Assembly (NCBI GenBank): GCA_003991915.1
Contig: RQTK01000519.1
Coordinates: 115,141-179,140, forward strand
Length of the DNA: 64,000 bases
Direction of reading: 5' to 3'
Source of the DNA: Elysia chlorotica
Taxonomy: Eukaryota; Mollusca; Gastropoda; Plakobranchidae
Below are positions 41,101 through 52,700 of the stretch, piece after piece. Both the position numbers and the translations under genes were made by a program. Each line of letters starts with the position of its first letter. Position 1 is the stretch's first letter. Below the pieces are notes generated by a model. That model ran no database searches. It had not been told where the DNA came from and saw only the letters and a list, made by a program, of their open reading frames with translations.

Positions 41101-44100
41101 TATGCAAGGGGAGGGTAATTTTGTTGATAATTTTTCGCTAACTTCCCTTTGCTTCCCTATTGCGGGAGCTTGCCTACAGCGGGACTTTTCTTCTGGGCCG
41201 GAAAATCCCGCTGTAGACATGTTTTACTGTATTTAACCTCTAGTGTGTGTAGCAAAATATGGATCAAATCACTATACACAAGGAGTGCAGAAAAAAATGA
41301 GTATACATACATGTTTATATTGTACATTTTAGTGCATTCGACACTCCCAAATTCATAGCTTCTTTTAATATAAACCTATAAAAACTTGGAAAATACATAA
41401 TCAAACGCTAGATCTGTAGTAAAAGATTATTGTTCCAAAATCCCACTTAGAAAACACAATAACTGTAGGCCTAATTAATATTCTTTGAAAATATTTAGAG
41501 TTGTAAAACAACCAAGGAGCAAAGATTCAAATTCTTAAAATCAATCTATCTCAGTATCTGCTTCAAAGAAATTCTTTAAAAATTTAGCATCCTGACTTTT
41601 TTTTCATATACTTTGCAAAATCATTTGTATTGTACAGCGTATAACTATTATAGTTAATATAAACCAGATTGAAGCCACCTCCAATCCAGTTAATAAACCT
41701 TTTGTACTTCATAGAAATTTCTTCTATAATGTTGCTTAATACAGTCCAGCCCCTTCTCAATGGGGACCTCCAAAATCATAGACAACTTGGTCACTATAAA
41801 CATGTGATCGCCTTACGCATCATAGGTCCACTCAGTATTTGCATCATTTCCCTAATGCAGTTCAGATAAGGCCAGCTATGAAAAATATCATAAAGGAAGA
41901 TATTTGTTGTGAAACACTTTTTTCATTATTATGTTTTCGACAATGCCAAATATTCAAATTTAGCTCTCAAACATGCTCATGCTTTGCACTTTTTTTTTCT
42001 AGTATTTTATTTAATGATTCAAGTGCTGAAAGTTTTTTCATACATTTTGGACAATCTTTAAATATATATTTTTTTATGTTTTACACAGATCAAAGAGCAG
42101 GAAATTGATATCATTGCATTTCAAGAGGTTCGTTTTTCAACTGATAAATCTACTGGCTTGATAATATCTCAACTTGAGGAAGTAAAAAAATATTTACAAT
42201 CTCACAAATGGATGGTGGCGCAACCTGCTGGACCAGCTGGAAAACCTGCACATGCATATTGGAAAGAGTGGGATCAGGAAGGTATAAAATTTTTAGATTA
42301 GATATCTTCCATTTTTTAGATTAGATATCTTCCATTTTTTAGATTAGATATCTTCTGTTGTTTTAATAGAGTTGGATTTTTTTTTAATTAGCTGTTTAAC
42401 CACTTGTAAAAAATTCACATTGAATTAATACTAAGGAAAGACTGATAAATCTCAGCGCATTGTAAAAAAATTGTGCAGATTTCAATTAGTGTAATGAATT
42501 GTGAAGCCCCAAAGGGATCTCAAAACCAATAAATTTAATTTTTGGAGATTATTTATAGCCAGATTTTTTAGTTATTTTCTGCAGTGGTTAGAAAATTGTT
42601 TGTTTCCCAATCAATAAGTCCCTGGTTCAAAACCCTTGGTTGTTCAAAATGTGTTAGACAATAGTCTTAGGAATCATCCACAATATATAGCTTTTCTGAT
42701 GACATTGGGCATTAGAAACCATTTCAACTAAAACTATCACTTTATGTGATGTCCTCTTAAACTTATTATAAAATTATATCCAAACTGTGTATATTTTTTT
42801 CGGTTTTTCACTCTGTACATACCATTTATTCACAAAATCCATTCACAACCATACTCTTATATAGTTCAAGCAGTATGTCCTTAGTTATAAATTGCCTGTT
42901 TAAAAAATTCTAGTGAAAAACTTTAGAGGTTGAGATAAAAGTTTTCCCAAAGTTTTTATCTGTCAGGATTTGGATGTGTGACATTTACATTATTTAAAAT
43001 AGACTAATTCCAAGCAAATAGATTTTATCACAAATTTTAAAAGAGATGGATCTTTTTAGTTGTCCACATTTTGTGAATCTATGGGTATCACAATATAGAC
43101 ATTGTTCTTTCAGGAAAAGATTAAGTTTGGATGATTACTGTACAGTTGTGTAAGAAAAGGAGCAGCAGGCTTTTCAACTGATGAAATTATAAATTACAGT
43201 TTTAGTAAAACAAAATTCGGACTAAAATGGTATACAATGAGTATTGTCTAAAATCTTTAAAATTATGTATGTTGCAAGGCCTTACCGTTTTCATACCAAA
43301 ACTTTGACAAAGTCGGGCTAGGTGTTGAATGTTGTAAAATACATGCAATCTTCGGATTTCATTTTGAAGTCTACTTTGTTGGGACATATTGTTACTTAAA
43401 TACTGTAGTTGATGTATTTAGTCTTTTGATATCGTAAAGTATTGTAAAATATAAAGTGCAGAAAAAAATGAGTATACATACATGTTTATATTGTACATTT
43501 TAGTGCGTTTCGACACTCCCAAATTCATAGCATCTTTTAATATAAACCTATGAAAACTTGGAAAATACATAATCAAACGCTAGATCTGTAGTAAAAGATT
43601 ATTGTTCCAAAATCCCACTTAGAAAACACAATAACTGTAGGCCTAATTAATATTCTTTGAAAATATTTAGAGTTGTAAAACAACCAAGAAGCAAAGATTC
43701 AAATTCTTAAAATCAATCTATCTCAATATCTGCTTCAAACAAATTCTTTAAAAATTTAGCATCCTGACTTTTTTTTCATATACTTTGCAAAATCATTTGT
43801 ATTGTACAGCGTATAACTATTATAGTTAATATAAACCAGATTGAAGCCACCTCCAATCCAGTTAATAAACCTTTTGTACTTCATAGAAATTTCTTCTATA
43901 ATGTTGCTTAATACAGTCCAGCCCCTTCTCAATGGGGACCTCCAAAATCATAGACAACTTGGTCACTATAAACATGTGATCGCCTTACGCATCATAGGTC
44001 CACTCAGTATTTGCATCATTTCCCTAATGCAGTTCAGATAAGGCCAGCTATGAAAAATATCATAAAGGAAGATATTTGTTGTGAAACACTTTTTTCATTA

Positions 44101-47100
44101 TTATGTTTTCGACAATGCCAAATATTCGAATTTAGCTCTCAAACAGGCTCATGCTTTGCACTTTTTTTTTCTAGTATTTTATTTAATTATTCAAGTGCTG
44201 AAAGTTTTTTCATACATTTTGGACAATCTTTAAATATATCTTTTTTTATGCTTTACACAGATCAAAGAGCAGGAAATTGATATCATTGCATTTCAAGAGG
44301 TTCGTTTTTCAACTGATAAATCTACTGGCTTGATAATATCTCAACTTGAGGAAGTAAAAAAATATTTACAATCCCACAAATGGATGGTGGCGCAACCTGC
44401 TGGACCAGCTGGAAAACCTGCACATGCATATTGGAAAGAGTGGGAGCAGGAAGGTAAAAATGTTTTAGATTAAACATCTTCCAACTGTGAGTTTTTGTTG
44501 TGTTTTTTTTTTTATAGATTTGAATTTTTTTTTAATTAGCTGTTTAACCACTTGTAAAAAATATTCAGATTGAATTAATGCTAAAGAAAGACTGATAAAT
44601 CTCAGCGCATTGTAAAAAAAATTGTGCAAATTTCAACTAGTGCAATGAATTCTGAAGTCCCAAAGGGACCTCAAAACCAGTAAATTTAATTTTTGGAGAT
44701 TATTTATAGCCAGATTTTTTTAGTTATTTTCTGCAGTGGTTAGAAAATTGTTTGTTTCCCAATCAATAAGTCCCTGGTTCAAAACCCTTGGTTGTTCAAA
44801 ATGTGGTAGACAATAGTCTTAGGAATCATCCACAATATATTGCTTTTCTGATGACATTGGGCATTGTGTGACATTTACATTATTTAAAATAGACTAATTC
44901 CAAGCAAATAGATTTATCACAAATTTTAAAAGAGATGGATCTTTTTAGTTGTCCACATTTTGTGAATCTATGGGTATCAAAATATAGACATTGTTCTTTC
45001 AGGAAAAGATTAAGTTTGGATGATTACTGTACAGTTGTGTAAGAAAAGGAGCAGCAGGCTTTTCAACTGATGAAATTATAAATTACAGTTTTGTAAAACA
45101 AAATTCGGACTAAAATGGTATACAATGAGTATTGTCTAAAATCTTTAAAATTATGTATGTTGCAAGGCCTTACCGTTTTCATACCAAAACTTTGACAAAG
45201 TCGGGCTAGGTGTTGAATGTTGTAAAATACATGCAATCTTCGGATTTCATTTTGAAGTCTACTTTGTTGGGACATATTGTTACTTAAATACTGTAGTTGA
45301 TGTATTTAGTCTTTTGATATCGTAAAGTATTGTAAAATATAATATTGTCTTTAAAATCTATTTGTCTTCTTTATCTTCTGTGAATTGAATCAGGGTTTTT
45401 TTCCCCAGGTCTTGGTGTTCTCAGCAAGTTTCCTATTAGGCATTTTGCAAATATTAATATAACCAGTGAAAGAGGCAAAGATCCAAACTCCAGACTTGCA
45501 CTCCATGTTCAGATACAAGTTAAGGAGGAGCCTCAGCAAGTCATTAACGTTGTGGCCGTTCATTATTCTTATGCAAAAAAACAACAGTGTCAAAACACCC
45601 AGCATATTTTAGATTATCTGTCATGTAAGCAATACGGAAATTGGTAAATTGTAAAATCATTTTAATCTTTTTTTATGTATTATTTTGCCTGATTTTTTCA
45701 CTTATTATAATTTAATTTATAAGAATCAAATTTCCATTTAAAATTTATCAACACAGATAACCTAATACTTGGTTGTTAGAAAAAAAAAAGTAAATCTATT
45801 GGGTAACATTGTGTGAGCTCACTAGCATAGATTGTGTGAAAATAGGGATGGAAAGCAGTGTAATCATATTAGAATATCCTAGTTCAAGTAAATTAAGACT
45901 TTATCCCTTGATTGCATACTTTTGTCTCTTTTGCTTCACTGAAATTTCATTTTGATCATTTTTTTTTTTTTTTTCATTTTAGCCACACACCTAGATAACA
46001 TCATTATGCTTGGAGATTTCAACGCATACCCAGAGTTCTCTGGACCAGTAGAAGCTTTCATATTTCCGGAGGCGACTTCTTGTGAAATAAAGCTACCTTA
46101 TGTGCCTCTGTTTAGAGATGTCGTTCTGGAAAAGAGAGGATCAGACCCAAAAGCTCCCTTGACTTTTAGCAACATGGTAAACCTGAGCATGTATATTGGT
46201 CTGTTGGGCCCAATATATCATCTTTATAATCAAATGTCAATTGTCATTGCTCAATTGTTTTTATATTTTTTTTTGTTTATAGATGAAATTTAAAAGTGAA
46301 AGAAAAAAAAGGAATGTGCACACACTAAGAGAAAATAAGATTTAGAGTGTATTTCATATTATCATAACATGTCAATCACAAAATAAGCTTAAGAAGAAAC
46401 AGGGATGCCACTTTTTTTCAGTTTTCAGGGACACTCTCTCTGACAGACCCCTGTCTCTGTGAACGTCCAACTCCTTGCCAGGTTATACTACTTCCGGCTG
46501 AGTCCTTACCGATAGCCATAGATCTGCCATTCATTCTGGTTTAATGGGAATTATTCTGATTTGTTCTAGCGAATTAACCCTTTTCCGATTTTTGGGGAAG
46601 GGTTTCGATTATTTTTTTCACAACTTGCTTTTTTCATCTCTGAGAAAAAAATTCAGGCTCTTTTTAGTCTGAGACTAAGTTATCTAAGATCCTATCTTCT
46701 CAGTAGCCTATCAAAGTATAGAATCTATGGACTATCAGACTGTATAGATTTAGATTTAAAGCTCTAGCTAGATTAATGGTTACATTTAAATGGCACTTGG
46801 CACAATTTTGGTCTCCATTAAACAGGTTTTAAAGTAATCAACCAGTCACTCTTGAGTACCTTACTCCAGTAATCTGTGCCTTTGTTGCTGTATGTGTGGC
46901 TGTAGACATTTTGAAAAAACAAATCCAGATGGATGTTTTTCATTGATGAATTCCAAGACAGACGATTATAATAATCTATTATGTATTAATTTGTCCTTTG
47001 ATGTTTTGAGGGGATGGAAAAAAATATATTAGGTGTAGTAAGTAGTCAGTATTGGTAAAATCAACAACATCCACAGGAGTTTCAGTTAGCTTGTACAATA

Positions 47101-48223
47101 CACCAGATCAGCTAGTCAGAAGTTTTCATAAACTTTGGAATGTGAGCGTGGGTGTAAAATTTTGTGAGTGACCAAGAATTTTCAGGCTTTTTTGTACTTC
47201 ATTGGTGGCATCCCTGAAGAAGATGTAAGAAAAAAAATTAGTACATTATATATATAAAGGACAAGTCACTCTAATCACATGACTTTCATATACTTATAAA
47301 CAAAATTTCTAATTAGCCACATTATTAAATCTAATATTTCTTTTATGTATTTTATATTTTTATGAGCTTTCAAAGCAATTATTTATATTGGAAATCTGGA
47401 GCTTACTCCTCATGTTGTTGTTTTGTGTTGTTTTTTTTGTGAATCTCAAAAACTTTTGTTTTTTATTCTTATTCACTCTGTACATGTATAATGCTCTTTT
47501 TTTTCCCGTTCTCGTTTCCTTCTTCAGCCAAGTCCTGGCCTTGTCAGCAGACCTGATAGGATCTTGGTGTCACCCTCCATAAAAGAAGTCAATTATTACA
47601 TCTATGGGCATGGAGCGCCATATAGAAACCGTTTTTACTCTGCTATTGTGATGAATAGAGTGGAGTCCGTGTTGAGATCAGCTGTGGATTCGTTTTTGGG
47701 GAAAGCTGGATATTCTTGTCTGCATGACTGTGGCCCTCATGGCTCTTGTAGGTGCGGCGTGTGTGTCCAAGGAGGCAACGAGTTGAACTGCAACATTCCA
47801 GAGTGTGAGGAGTGTGACCGCGGGAGCTTTATCCTTTTTATTGTCATACTCTTTCCAATGCTGTTATCATTAGTTTTGTTGATGTTCTTTGTTATCAGGA
47901 CGTTGGTGGTGTCAGCAAATTTTAATCAGGAGGATCTATTTGCTATTCTGGGCTATAGGTGCTGCTTATTTAATGCAAAACTTTTCCGATACCGCTCTTT
48001 GCCAAGAACACTTAGATCTGTTTTGGGTCGGGCTTCAGTCCTATGGAGGCTGCCTCCTTTACCAATGGTTCTGGTATCTTTGACTGTCTCGACTATTTTA
48101 TCATTTCTTTTTATGATGTCTTTTTTGGAAAATTTTAAATACATTTATTCAATATTGCCAGAGGAACTGTTTCCTTCAGATCACTTGATGGTTGTAGCTG
48201 AGATTTCACTCTTAGATTATTAA
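37988..48223 (+). CDS. Membrane-anchored endonuclease/exonuclease/phosphatase (DNase I-like) protein, complete
   Basis: Five coding exons: 37988-38134, 42089-42281 (or its copy 44261-44453), 45409-45624, 45983-46176 and 47528-48223. All introns are GT-AG, phases agree, and the total is 1446 nt (481 residues). Residue layout: signal peptide 1-19 (VIRAVLLLVFTV), EEP motifs FNIWN (N31), QEVR (E62), GDFNA (D197, N199) and RPDRIL (D260), then a Cys-rich EGF-like module with eight Cys (314-346), a transmembrane helix 350-373, an Arg-rich loop, a second helix 429-451, and the final catalytic motif PSDHL (D468, H469). EEP enzymes cleave phosphodiesters in nucleic acids, sphingomyelin or phosphoinositides; the substrate here is unknown. 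With a signal peptide and two spans, both catalytic parts lie on the lumenal or outer side. I do not recognise a named orthologue. The EEP fold is certain; the membrane topology is inferred. Confidence 0.9.
38473..38587. repeat. About 110-bp dispersed direct repeat, copy 1
   Basis: Virtually identical to 41229-41337. The last part also starts the second tandem unit at 43455. It begins GTATTTAACCTCTAGTG and ends CATTTTAGTGC. Confidence 0.9.
39480..39541 (-). repeat. SINE family A, head fragment
   Basis: A second tRNA-like head, with the B-box complement GGATTCGAACTCGGGACC. It is broken at CTTTTGCTGG where the next SINE copy begins. Confidence 0.65.
39542..39800 (-). repeat. tRNA-derived SINE, full-length copy (SINE family A)
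   Basis: On the minus strand the head reads GGTCCAGGGGTAGAACACC (A-box region) and GAGTTCGAATCC (B box). The body and the TTGGTTTAACGTCCAACAGC word end at about 39548 with a GGTT-type tail. It is inserted in a copy of its own family and inside the TIR element. Confidence 0.75.
40750..40957 (+). pseudogene. Pogo/Tigger-like transposase fragment, frameshifted
   Basis: ATG at 40750 reads MAYNKRKCFSIKKKAEIIN, a CENP-B/pogo-type helix-turn-helix start. After the A-run at about 40826 the similarity moves to another frame, with KAQIGRDYEISSGTLYTF and REKEPILSAINKG, and stops at 40955-40957. The DDE catalytic part is absent. It is a broken remnant 49 bases to the right of the TIR element. Family assignment is from the motif pattern S-K-K-EII...KA-I...SGTL-TF. 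Confidence 0.7.
42089..42281 (+). CDS. EEP protein exon 2, copy A
   Basis: Acceptor TTTTACACAG, donor GAAG|GTATAA. 193 nt, phase 0 to 1. Reads IKEQEIDIIAFQEVRFSTDK, with the catalytic Glu of QEVR, and ends YWKEWDQEG. It differs from copy B by one silent base and by Asp for Glu in WDQEG/WEQEG. Confidence 0.9.
44261..44453 (+). CDS. EEP protein exon 2, copy B (duplicate)
   Basis: Same splice phases and 191 of 193 bases identical to copy A. The donor is GAAG|GTAAAA, nearer to consensus than that of copy A. Inclusion of both copies (193 nt, not a multiple of three) would shift the frame, so a transcript can use only one. Confidence 0.85.
45409..45624 (+). CDS. EEP protein exon 3
   Basis: 216 nt, phase 1 to 1. 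GLGVLSKFPIRHFANINITS followed by NVVAVHYSYAKKQQ gives the typical EEP SKFPI and V-HYSY strands. Donor TCAT|GTAAGC. Confidence 0.93.
45983..46176 (+). CDS. EEP protein exon 4
   Basis: Phase 1 to 0, after a long T-rich acceptor tract. Contains LDNIIMLGDFNAYPE, the GDFNA catalytic motif (D197, N199), and ends PLTFSNM before GTAAAC. Confidence 0.93.
46400..47216. mobile_element. hAT-like non-autonomous element (817 bp)
   Basis: Bounded by perfect 12-bp terminal inverted repeats CAGGGATGCCAC / GTGGCATCCCTG. Flanks AAGAAGAAA and AAGAAGAT look like an imperfect 8-bp target duplication. CAGGG termini and an 8-bp duplication are typical of hAT elements. There is no transposase frame. It sits in EEP intron 4. 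Confidence 0.65.
47528..48223 (+). CDS. EEP protein exon 5: Cys-rich module, two membrane spans and last catalytic motif
   Basis: Acceptor CTTCTTCAG. An uninterrupted 231-codon frame contains RPDRILVSPS at the start and FPSDHLMVVAEIS near the end, both EEP motifs that usually lie a few dozen residues apart. Between them are HDCGPHGSCRCGVC with further Cys, the hydrophobic FILFIVILFPMLLSLVLLMF, an Arg-rich stretch, and MVLVSLTVSTILSFLFMMSF. No stop or frame change occurs, which argues against an intron in the middle. Confidence 0.9.
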   Translation, partial: PSPGLVSRPDRILVSPSIKEVNYYIYGHGAPYRNRFYSAIVMNRVESVLRSAVDSFLGKAGYSCLHDCGPHGSCRCGVCVQGGNELNCNIPECEECDRGSFILFIVILFPMLLSLVLLMFFVIRTLVVSANFNQEDLFAILGYRCCLFNAKLFRYRSLPRTLRSVLGRASVLWRLPPLPMVLVSLTVSTILSFLFMMSFLENFKYIYSILPEELFPSDHLMVVAEISLLDY

Positions 48224-49270
48224 ATTTTTGTCTGCACTGTTTAAACTTCTCTGCCTTATTTTAACTTGTTGCATTATCTTTAAACTGGAAGAGAAAAACA
48301 GGTGCTTGAACCGGACTATCAGCATTTCTATTTGTGACCACCAGTGCCTATTCATGTTACAAACTTGTGCAATAACTTAAAAACTAATGCAGTGCCATAA
48401 TGAAATGATCGGGCATGACAATGGTGAAATAAGGGCTGGTCAATGGACAAAGACTGAATTGGCTCTTTATATGGGTTTAACCTGATCTGAATTTCCTTTA
48501 AGGCAAAAAAATGATAACTTTTCGCTGAGTGATATTCAACACACACAATAACAAAAAAGTGATTCAACATAAATTAAATATTTTATGCTGCTTTTGAGGG
48601 TTTTTTCTCTCGTTTGTTGTTTTTATACAGATCTTTCATAGATCTAAGCATTATGTTTTTTACAAGTATCAGGAGTTAAATTTGTATAAATTACTGTGTA
48701 GTGTTAAAAGCTGCTGGGCAATAAATACCTATAGAATTGAATCCAGGCCAATAAAGAAACAATTTTCTTATTGTTGGTTGTTGTTGAGTTGGTTTAACGT
48801 CCAACATCAGCACTATATAGGCTATATTGTGGACGGTCCTTATTGTTGGAGGAGAGTGGGTAAAATAAACTGATGTTTTAGGTATGATAGTCATCACTGG
48901 GGTATTTCCCTTTCTTTTTTCCTAAGATTGTTAGAGATTATTTATAAGTACCTTTATTGATTGGCAATTTAGTTTAACTTTAATACACAAGTAATGTTGT
49001 TACAAGCTCTTTCTACAATTTTTATATCTACTGAGATCTTATCTTCCAATTTTGGTTATTTCAGTTATTAATGTTTAAAATTTTAAAGTCATTTTGAAAT
49101 GGCTTCCTTGTTTCCTGACTTTTTCTCTCCTTTTTTTTGTATATATGTAGAGCAAAATCTGTGACAAAGTTGGACTGGTCTTGATCTAAAGTGTTAGTCT
49201 TGACTGTGTCAACATTTCAGATTATGTCTCTGAGCAAATAAAGTTCATCTGTTGTTTGCACTGTTGACCA
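48224..49270 (+). other. Probable EEP gene 3' UTR
   Basis: Non-coding after TAA. A good polyadenylation context, AATAAA at 49237-49242 followed by a GT-rich segment (CATCTGTTGTTTGCACTG), suggests a 3' UTR of about 1 kb. An earlier AATAAA at about 48720 is an alternative. Confidence 0.45.
48777..48840. repeat. SINE family A, tail fragment
   Basis: TTGAGTTGGTTTAACGTCC, CAGCACTATATAGGC and TTGTGGACGG match the same part of the copies at 12167 and 39548. It lies in the probable EEP 3' UTR. Confidence 0.75.
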
Positions 49271-50925
49271 ATGTTCTAAATCTTTTTTTTTATTTATTTA
49301 TTTTTTCGTGATTGTTATTATAACTGTTGTGTTATAACTTTTAATTATTTGACGGTTTGTAGGAAACATTATTTTTTATGTCATGAGACTTATCGTTTGT
49401 TTCTTTCATAAAAGCAGAGGTATGATTTGAAGGTTTTTTTTGGTATCATTTGCTTCTAGCGCTGTAACCATTTTCTTTTTTAACTACAGTACATTGTTTC
49501 AACATCTTCATGCTTGTTTATTTCAAACCTTTGAGAGAGAGAGGGATGAAGGAAGCCAGAGAATAAGAACAAAAGGGATGGATGGAGGGAGAGAGACAGA
49601 GACAGTATTACCAGTGCCAAAGCTTCTTTAAGAGTATACAGGTGTTTATCACCCAAGAATCGTTGGCTTCATGGAGACCATGTGGTTCCAACAAAATAAA
49701 ACAATAAATCATTATTTTCAGAAACGAACTTCACAGATAAAAACATAAAACACAAATTGAGGAATACATATTGGACCTTAATATTGGCATCATTAAAAAG
49801 AATTCCGCAGATTTTCACATCCCTGGTGTTTTTCACCCACAGGTGGCAGTGAAGGAAACCTTTTCTCGTTTTTTTTTCTCCTTTACGTTAATTTTACACT
49901 CACAGTTACAGCAAAATCCATCTGGTTATTGGAATTGACTTCAATAGCCACAACTTGTTTATGCTTTGGGTCTAAATACAGTACAACTACATACATGTCA
50001 GAGCCAACTATCTAGCTCTTTTAGTTTCACTAGATTGTTGAACCGAAGGTTCATTGTAGCCATAGGCAGCTCTTTGATGCCAACCAGTACCTCCACCGAC
50101 ATATGTGGGGGAAAAAAATTACTTTGGATCCTGTTGAACATGTATCACAACCCCTACTACTCTATCTAAAACTTTGCCTCTTCGTTTTAGTCTTAACCCC
50201 TATCCCGACCACACATACATCCCGCACTTTACACTTATATGATAAAGTGTCATTCTGTTACTTATGAAACAGTAGGCAAGGATATTAAAGTTCTCAATTA
50301 CCTTAACTTTAGTTGTTGTAGTTGTGTTATTATTTGTATCTTTTTTAGGCTCAAGGAGGTTTAACTGTAAGAGTAGTAATGTATCATTATTTTGAGTACT
50401 GGTATATATCAGTACATTTATTTACTTTCATGGGGGGGAAATTGATGGTTAATTGCTAATCATCTTTTAAATTTGTTTCCAGTTCTAACTGCAAGAAAAG
50501 AAAGGAAAATCTGCACACCTTCAAAATGAAAATAACTTTTTCATTACAAAATGATAGTAATTCTATTTGAAAAATTTCTTAATTCTCAAATACATGATTA
50601 CTTTCACTTAACCTACACTTTTAACTCAATTTATAGCTTGATGGCGAGCCAAACTGATTGCAGGCACTAAATTTGATATAAGACCTACACTTTTAACTCA
50701 ATTTATAGCTTGATGCGATTCATTTTAACATCTTCAGTGAGGAGGATGCTTTACACTTGTTCTTGATCTCCTTAAGATTCCTAAAGAATTCTGCACAAAG
50801 GAAATTGTGCTGCATAAAGTTATTGAAACTGCCTTTTAAAATTAAGTATATCAGATATTGATAGTAAAAATTATCAAACACAAAACAATGTGTGCAATAA
50901 ATAACAAAAATTGACTTGTATAAAA

Positions 50926-51128
50926 AAAAGGAAGACATTAGTTGTATGTTATTTTATTGATTTTTATATGTTTTACTGGCTTGTCTGTTATTTAGCAACA
51001 CATCACCAAATAAAATATAAATAATTAAAAAAGGAAGACATTAGTTGTAGTTATTTTATTGATTTTTATATGTTTTACTGGCTTGTCTGTTATTTAGCAA
51101 CACATCACCAAATAAAATATAAATAATT
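50926..51128. repeat. Tandem duplication, about 103-bp unit
   Basis: Two copies of a unit from AAAGGAAGACATTAGTTG to AAATATAAATAATTAA, differing only by a 2-base deletion in the second. Confidence 0.93.
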
Positions 51129-52529
51129 AAATATGAATGATCTATAACATATTTTAAGACTATAAATCTTTCCTTTCCTTTAAATAATATCATTAAATAT
51201 GTAATGTATAGGCCTATATAAATTTATAATGCAATACACTGGAGTAGCATACCGTTACAGGTATTTATGCTATATCTCAAAAGTCTTTCATACAGTGGTT
51301 TTTAGTAACTGCACTTTCAAATTATATATATGAAAAAAAGATTTACATGATTCCTTTAAAGCATCACAAATTTTTAAAAGAATTAAGGTCAAAACCAACA
51401 ACACTTTCCCATAAAAATCTTAAAACAAAAGGACTAAAAAGCTTTCATGCATATTTAGAAAGACGATTAAGTAAAGGCAATAGCAAGCAAGGGGAATTTA
51501 ACGATGATAGGCTTTAAAGAAAATGCTTGTCTCGGATTGCTGCATTAATTTGATCATTGTCAAAAACAATGCAAATTGTTTATAGAGCAGCTGTGAATTT
51601 CCTGAACACAAATTTAATAGAACCATTGAGATTCTAGTCAGAAACACTCAGGAAAGAGTGGGACAAAAACACATGCTGAAATGCAGAGTATAGATGATTA
51701 ATGAGCCAAACATTTAACATCAAGGCTTGACACTTTAAAATCCTGCACCAGGAATCTACACTACCCATGCAGTAGAAACATATATACAATCATGGGATGA
51801 ATGAAAAAAAATATTTGGTTTGATTTAGAATAATGTTTTGCAATCAGCACAAGTGAGTCAAATAGGTGGCTTTTGATTGATATAAAATAGGGTTCCATTT
51901 TTCCTGTAACAATTTTCTTTTTTTTTTTTTTTTGCCTGACAATATTAAATAGCTAGGGTGCTAGATAGACATTCAAAATTTTATACCCTGAATGCAATTA
52001 GGATTGGCCCCTTTGTTTCATATTGTCATAATCAGAGTATATCAACTACCGGATACTGACTAAAATATTGTGGTAACATTGGTCACTAGATTCATACTCA
52101 TCATCACCATGTGCCGTGCTTCATGCCATGGTCACTAGATTAGTGATAGAAAAAAAATTTAATATTTAAAGAAGACAGGCTGGGACATTGCAAACAAGTC
52201 TTTGTTATAGATAGTCTTAACCTGCACAATTCTATTTTATCACGCTTGACTCATATGAACTGGTTGAAAAACCTTTTCCTTGTTACATTCTATGCACAGA
52301 AGCTATGTAAAGGATCTATGAACAATGAATGAAACAAACATAATCAAATATTTTGGACTAGACTGAAGTAAATTTCTACAAAAAAATGTGCATTGTAAAT
52401 AGTTATTAGTTTATCGACACAAGTTTTCCCTTGTGCAATATTTGACGTTTTTGCACACACTCTACATCTGATCCTGAAAAGAGCTTAAAAAGTATTTATT
52501 TGCTTTAAGCGCGACTCAATAAATTGTTG

Positions 52530-52700
52530 GTTTTGTAACTTTCATTCACTGTCACATTGTCAGCAGCTAGGCTATATCACAGACGGACTCTTAAACTTAT
52601 TCTCTGCCACAAAGAGCGGTGATAGCAGGAGTTTGTTTCTATTTCCCCAAGCCTTTATAGTAGACTGACACTGATCTAGCAAGTAGGTAATAAGCCAGTT
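52530..52700. repeat. Decayed SINE family A copy
   Basis: GTCAGCAGCTAGGCTATAT, CAGACGG, CTGCCACAAAGAG and GACTGACACTGATC keep the order of words in the intact copies, with much divergence. Confidence 0.5.

Larger units (their letters stand above)
38135..42088 (+). other. EEP gene intron 1, rich in mobile elements
   Basis: A 3.95-kb intron. It contains a 110-bp segment (38473-38587) that recurs at 41229-41337 and in part at 43455, the TA-flanked TIR element 39105-40701 with SINE pieces inside it, and a transposase fragment 40750-40957. No further exon is recognised. Confidence 0.7.
41284..45341. repeat. Tandem duplication of about 2.17 kb containing an EEP exon
   Basis: Copy 1 (about 41284-43454) and copy 2 (about 43455-45341) are head to tail and about 98-99 percent identical. 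Copy 2 lacks about 0.26-0.28 kb corresponding to 42714-42975. A triplicated 23-bp word (AGATTAGATATCTTCCATTT) at 42293-42355 occurs only in copy 1. Both copies carry the same coding exon with intact splice sites. Confidence 0.95.

Noticed and set aside
47889..48083. 64-codon frame in EEP exon 5
   Set aside because: Shadow of the long frame, which has the catalytic motifs on both sides.
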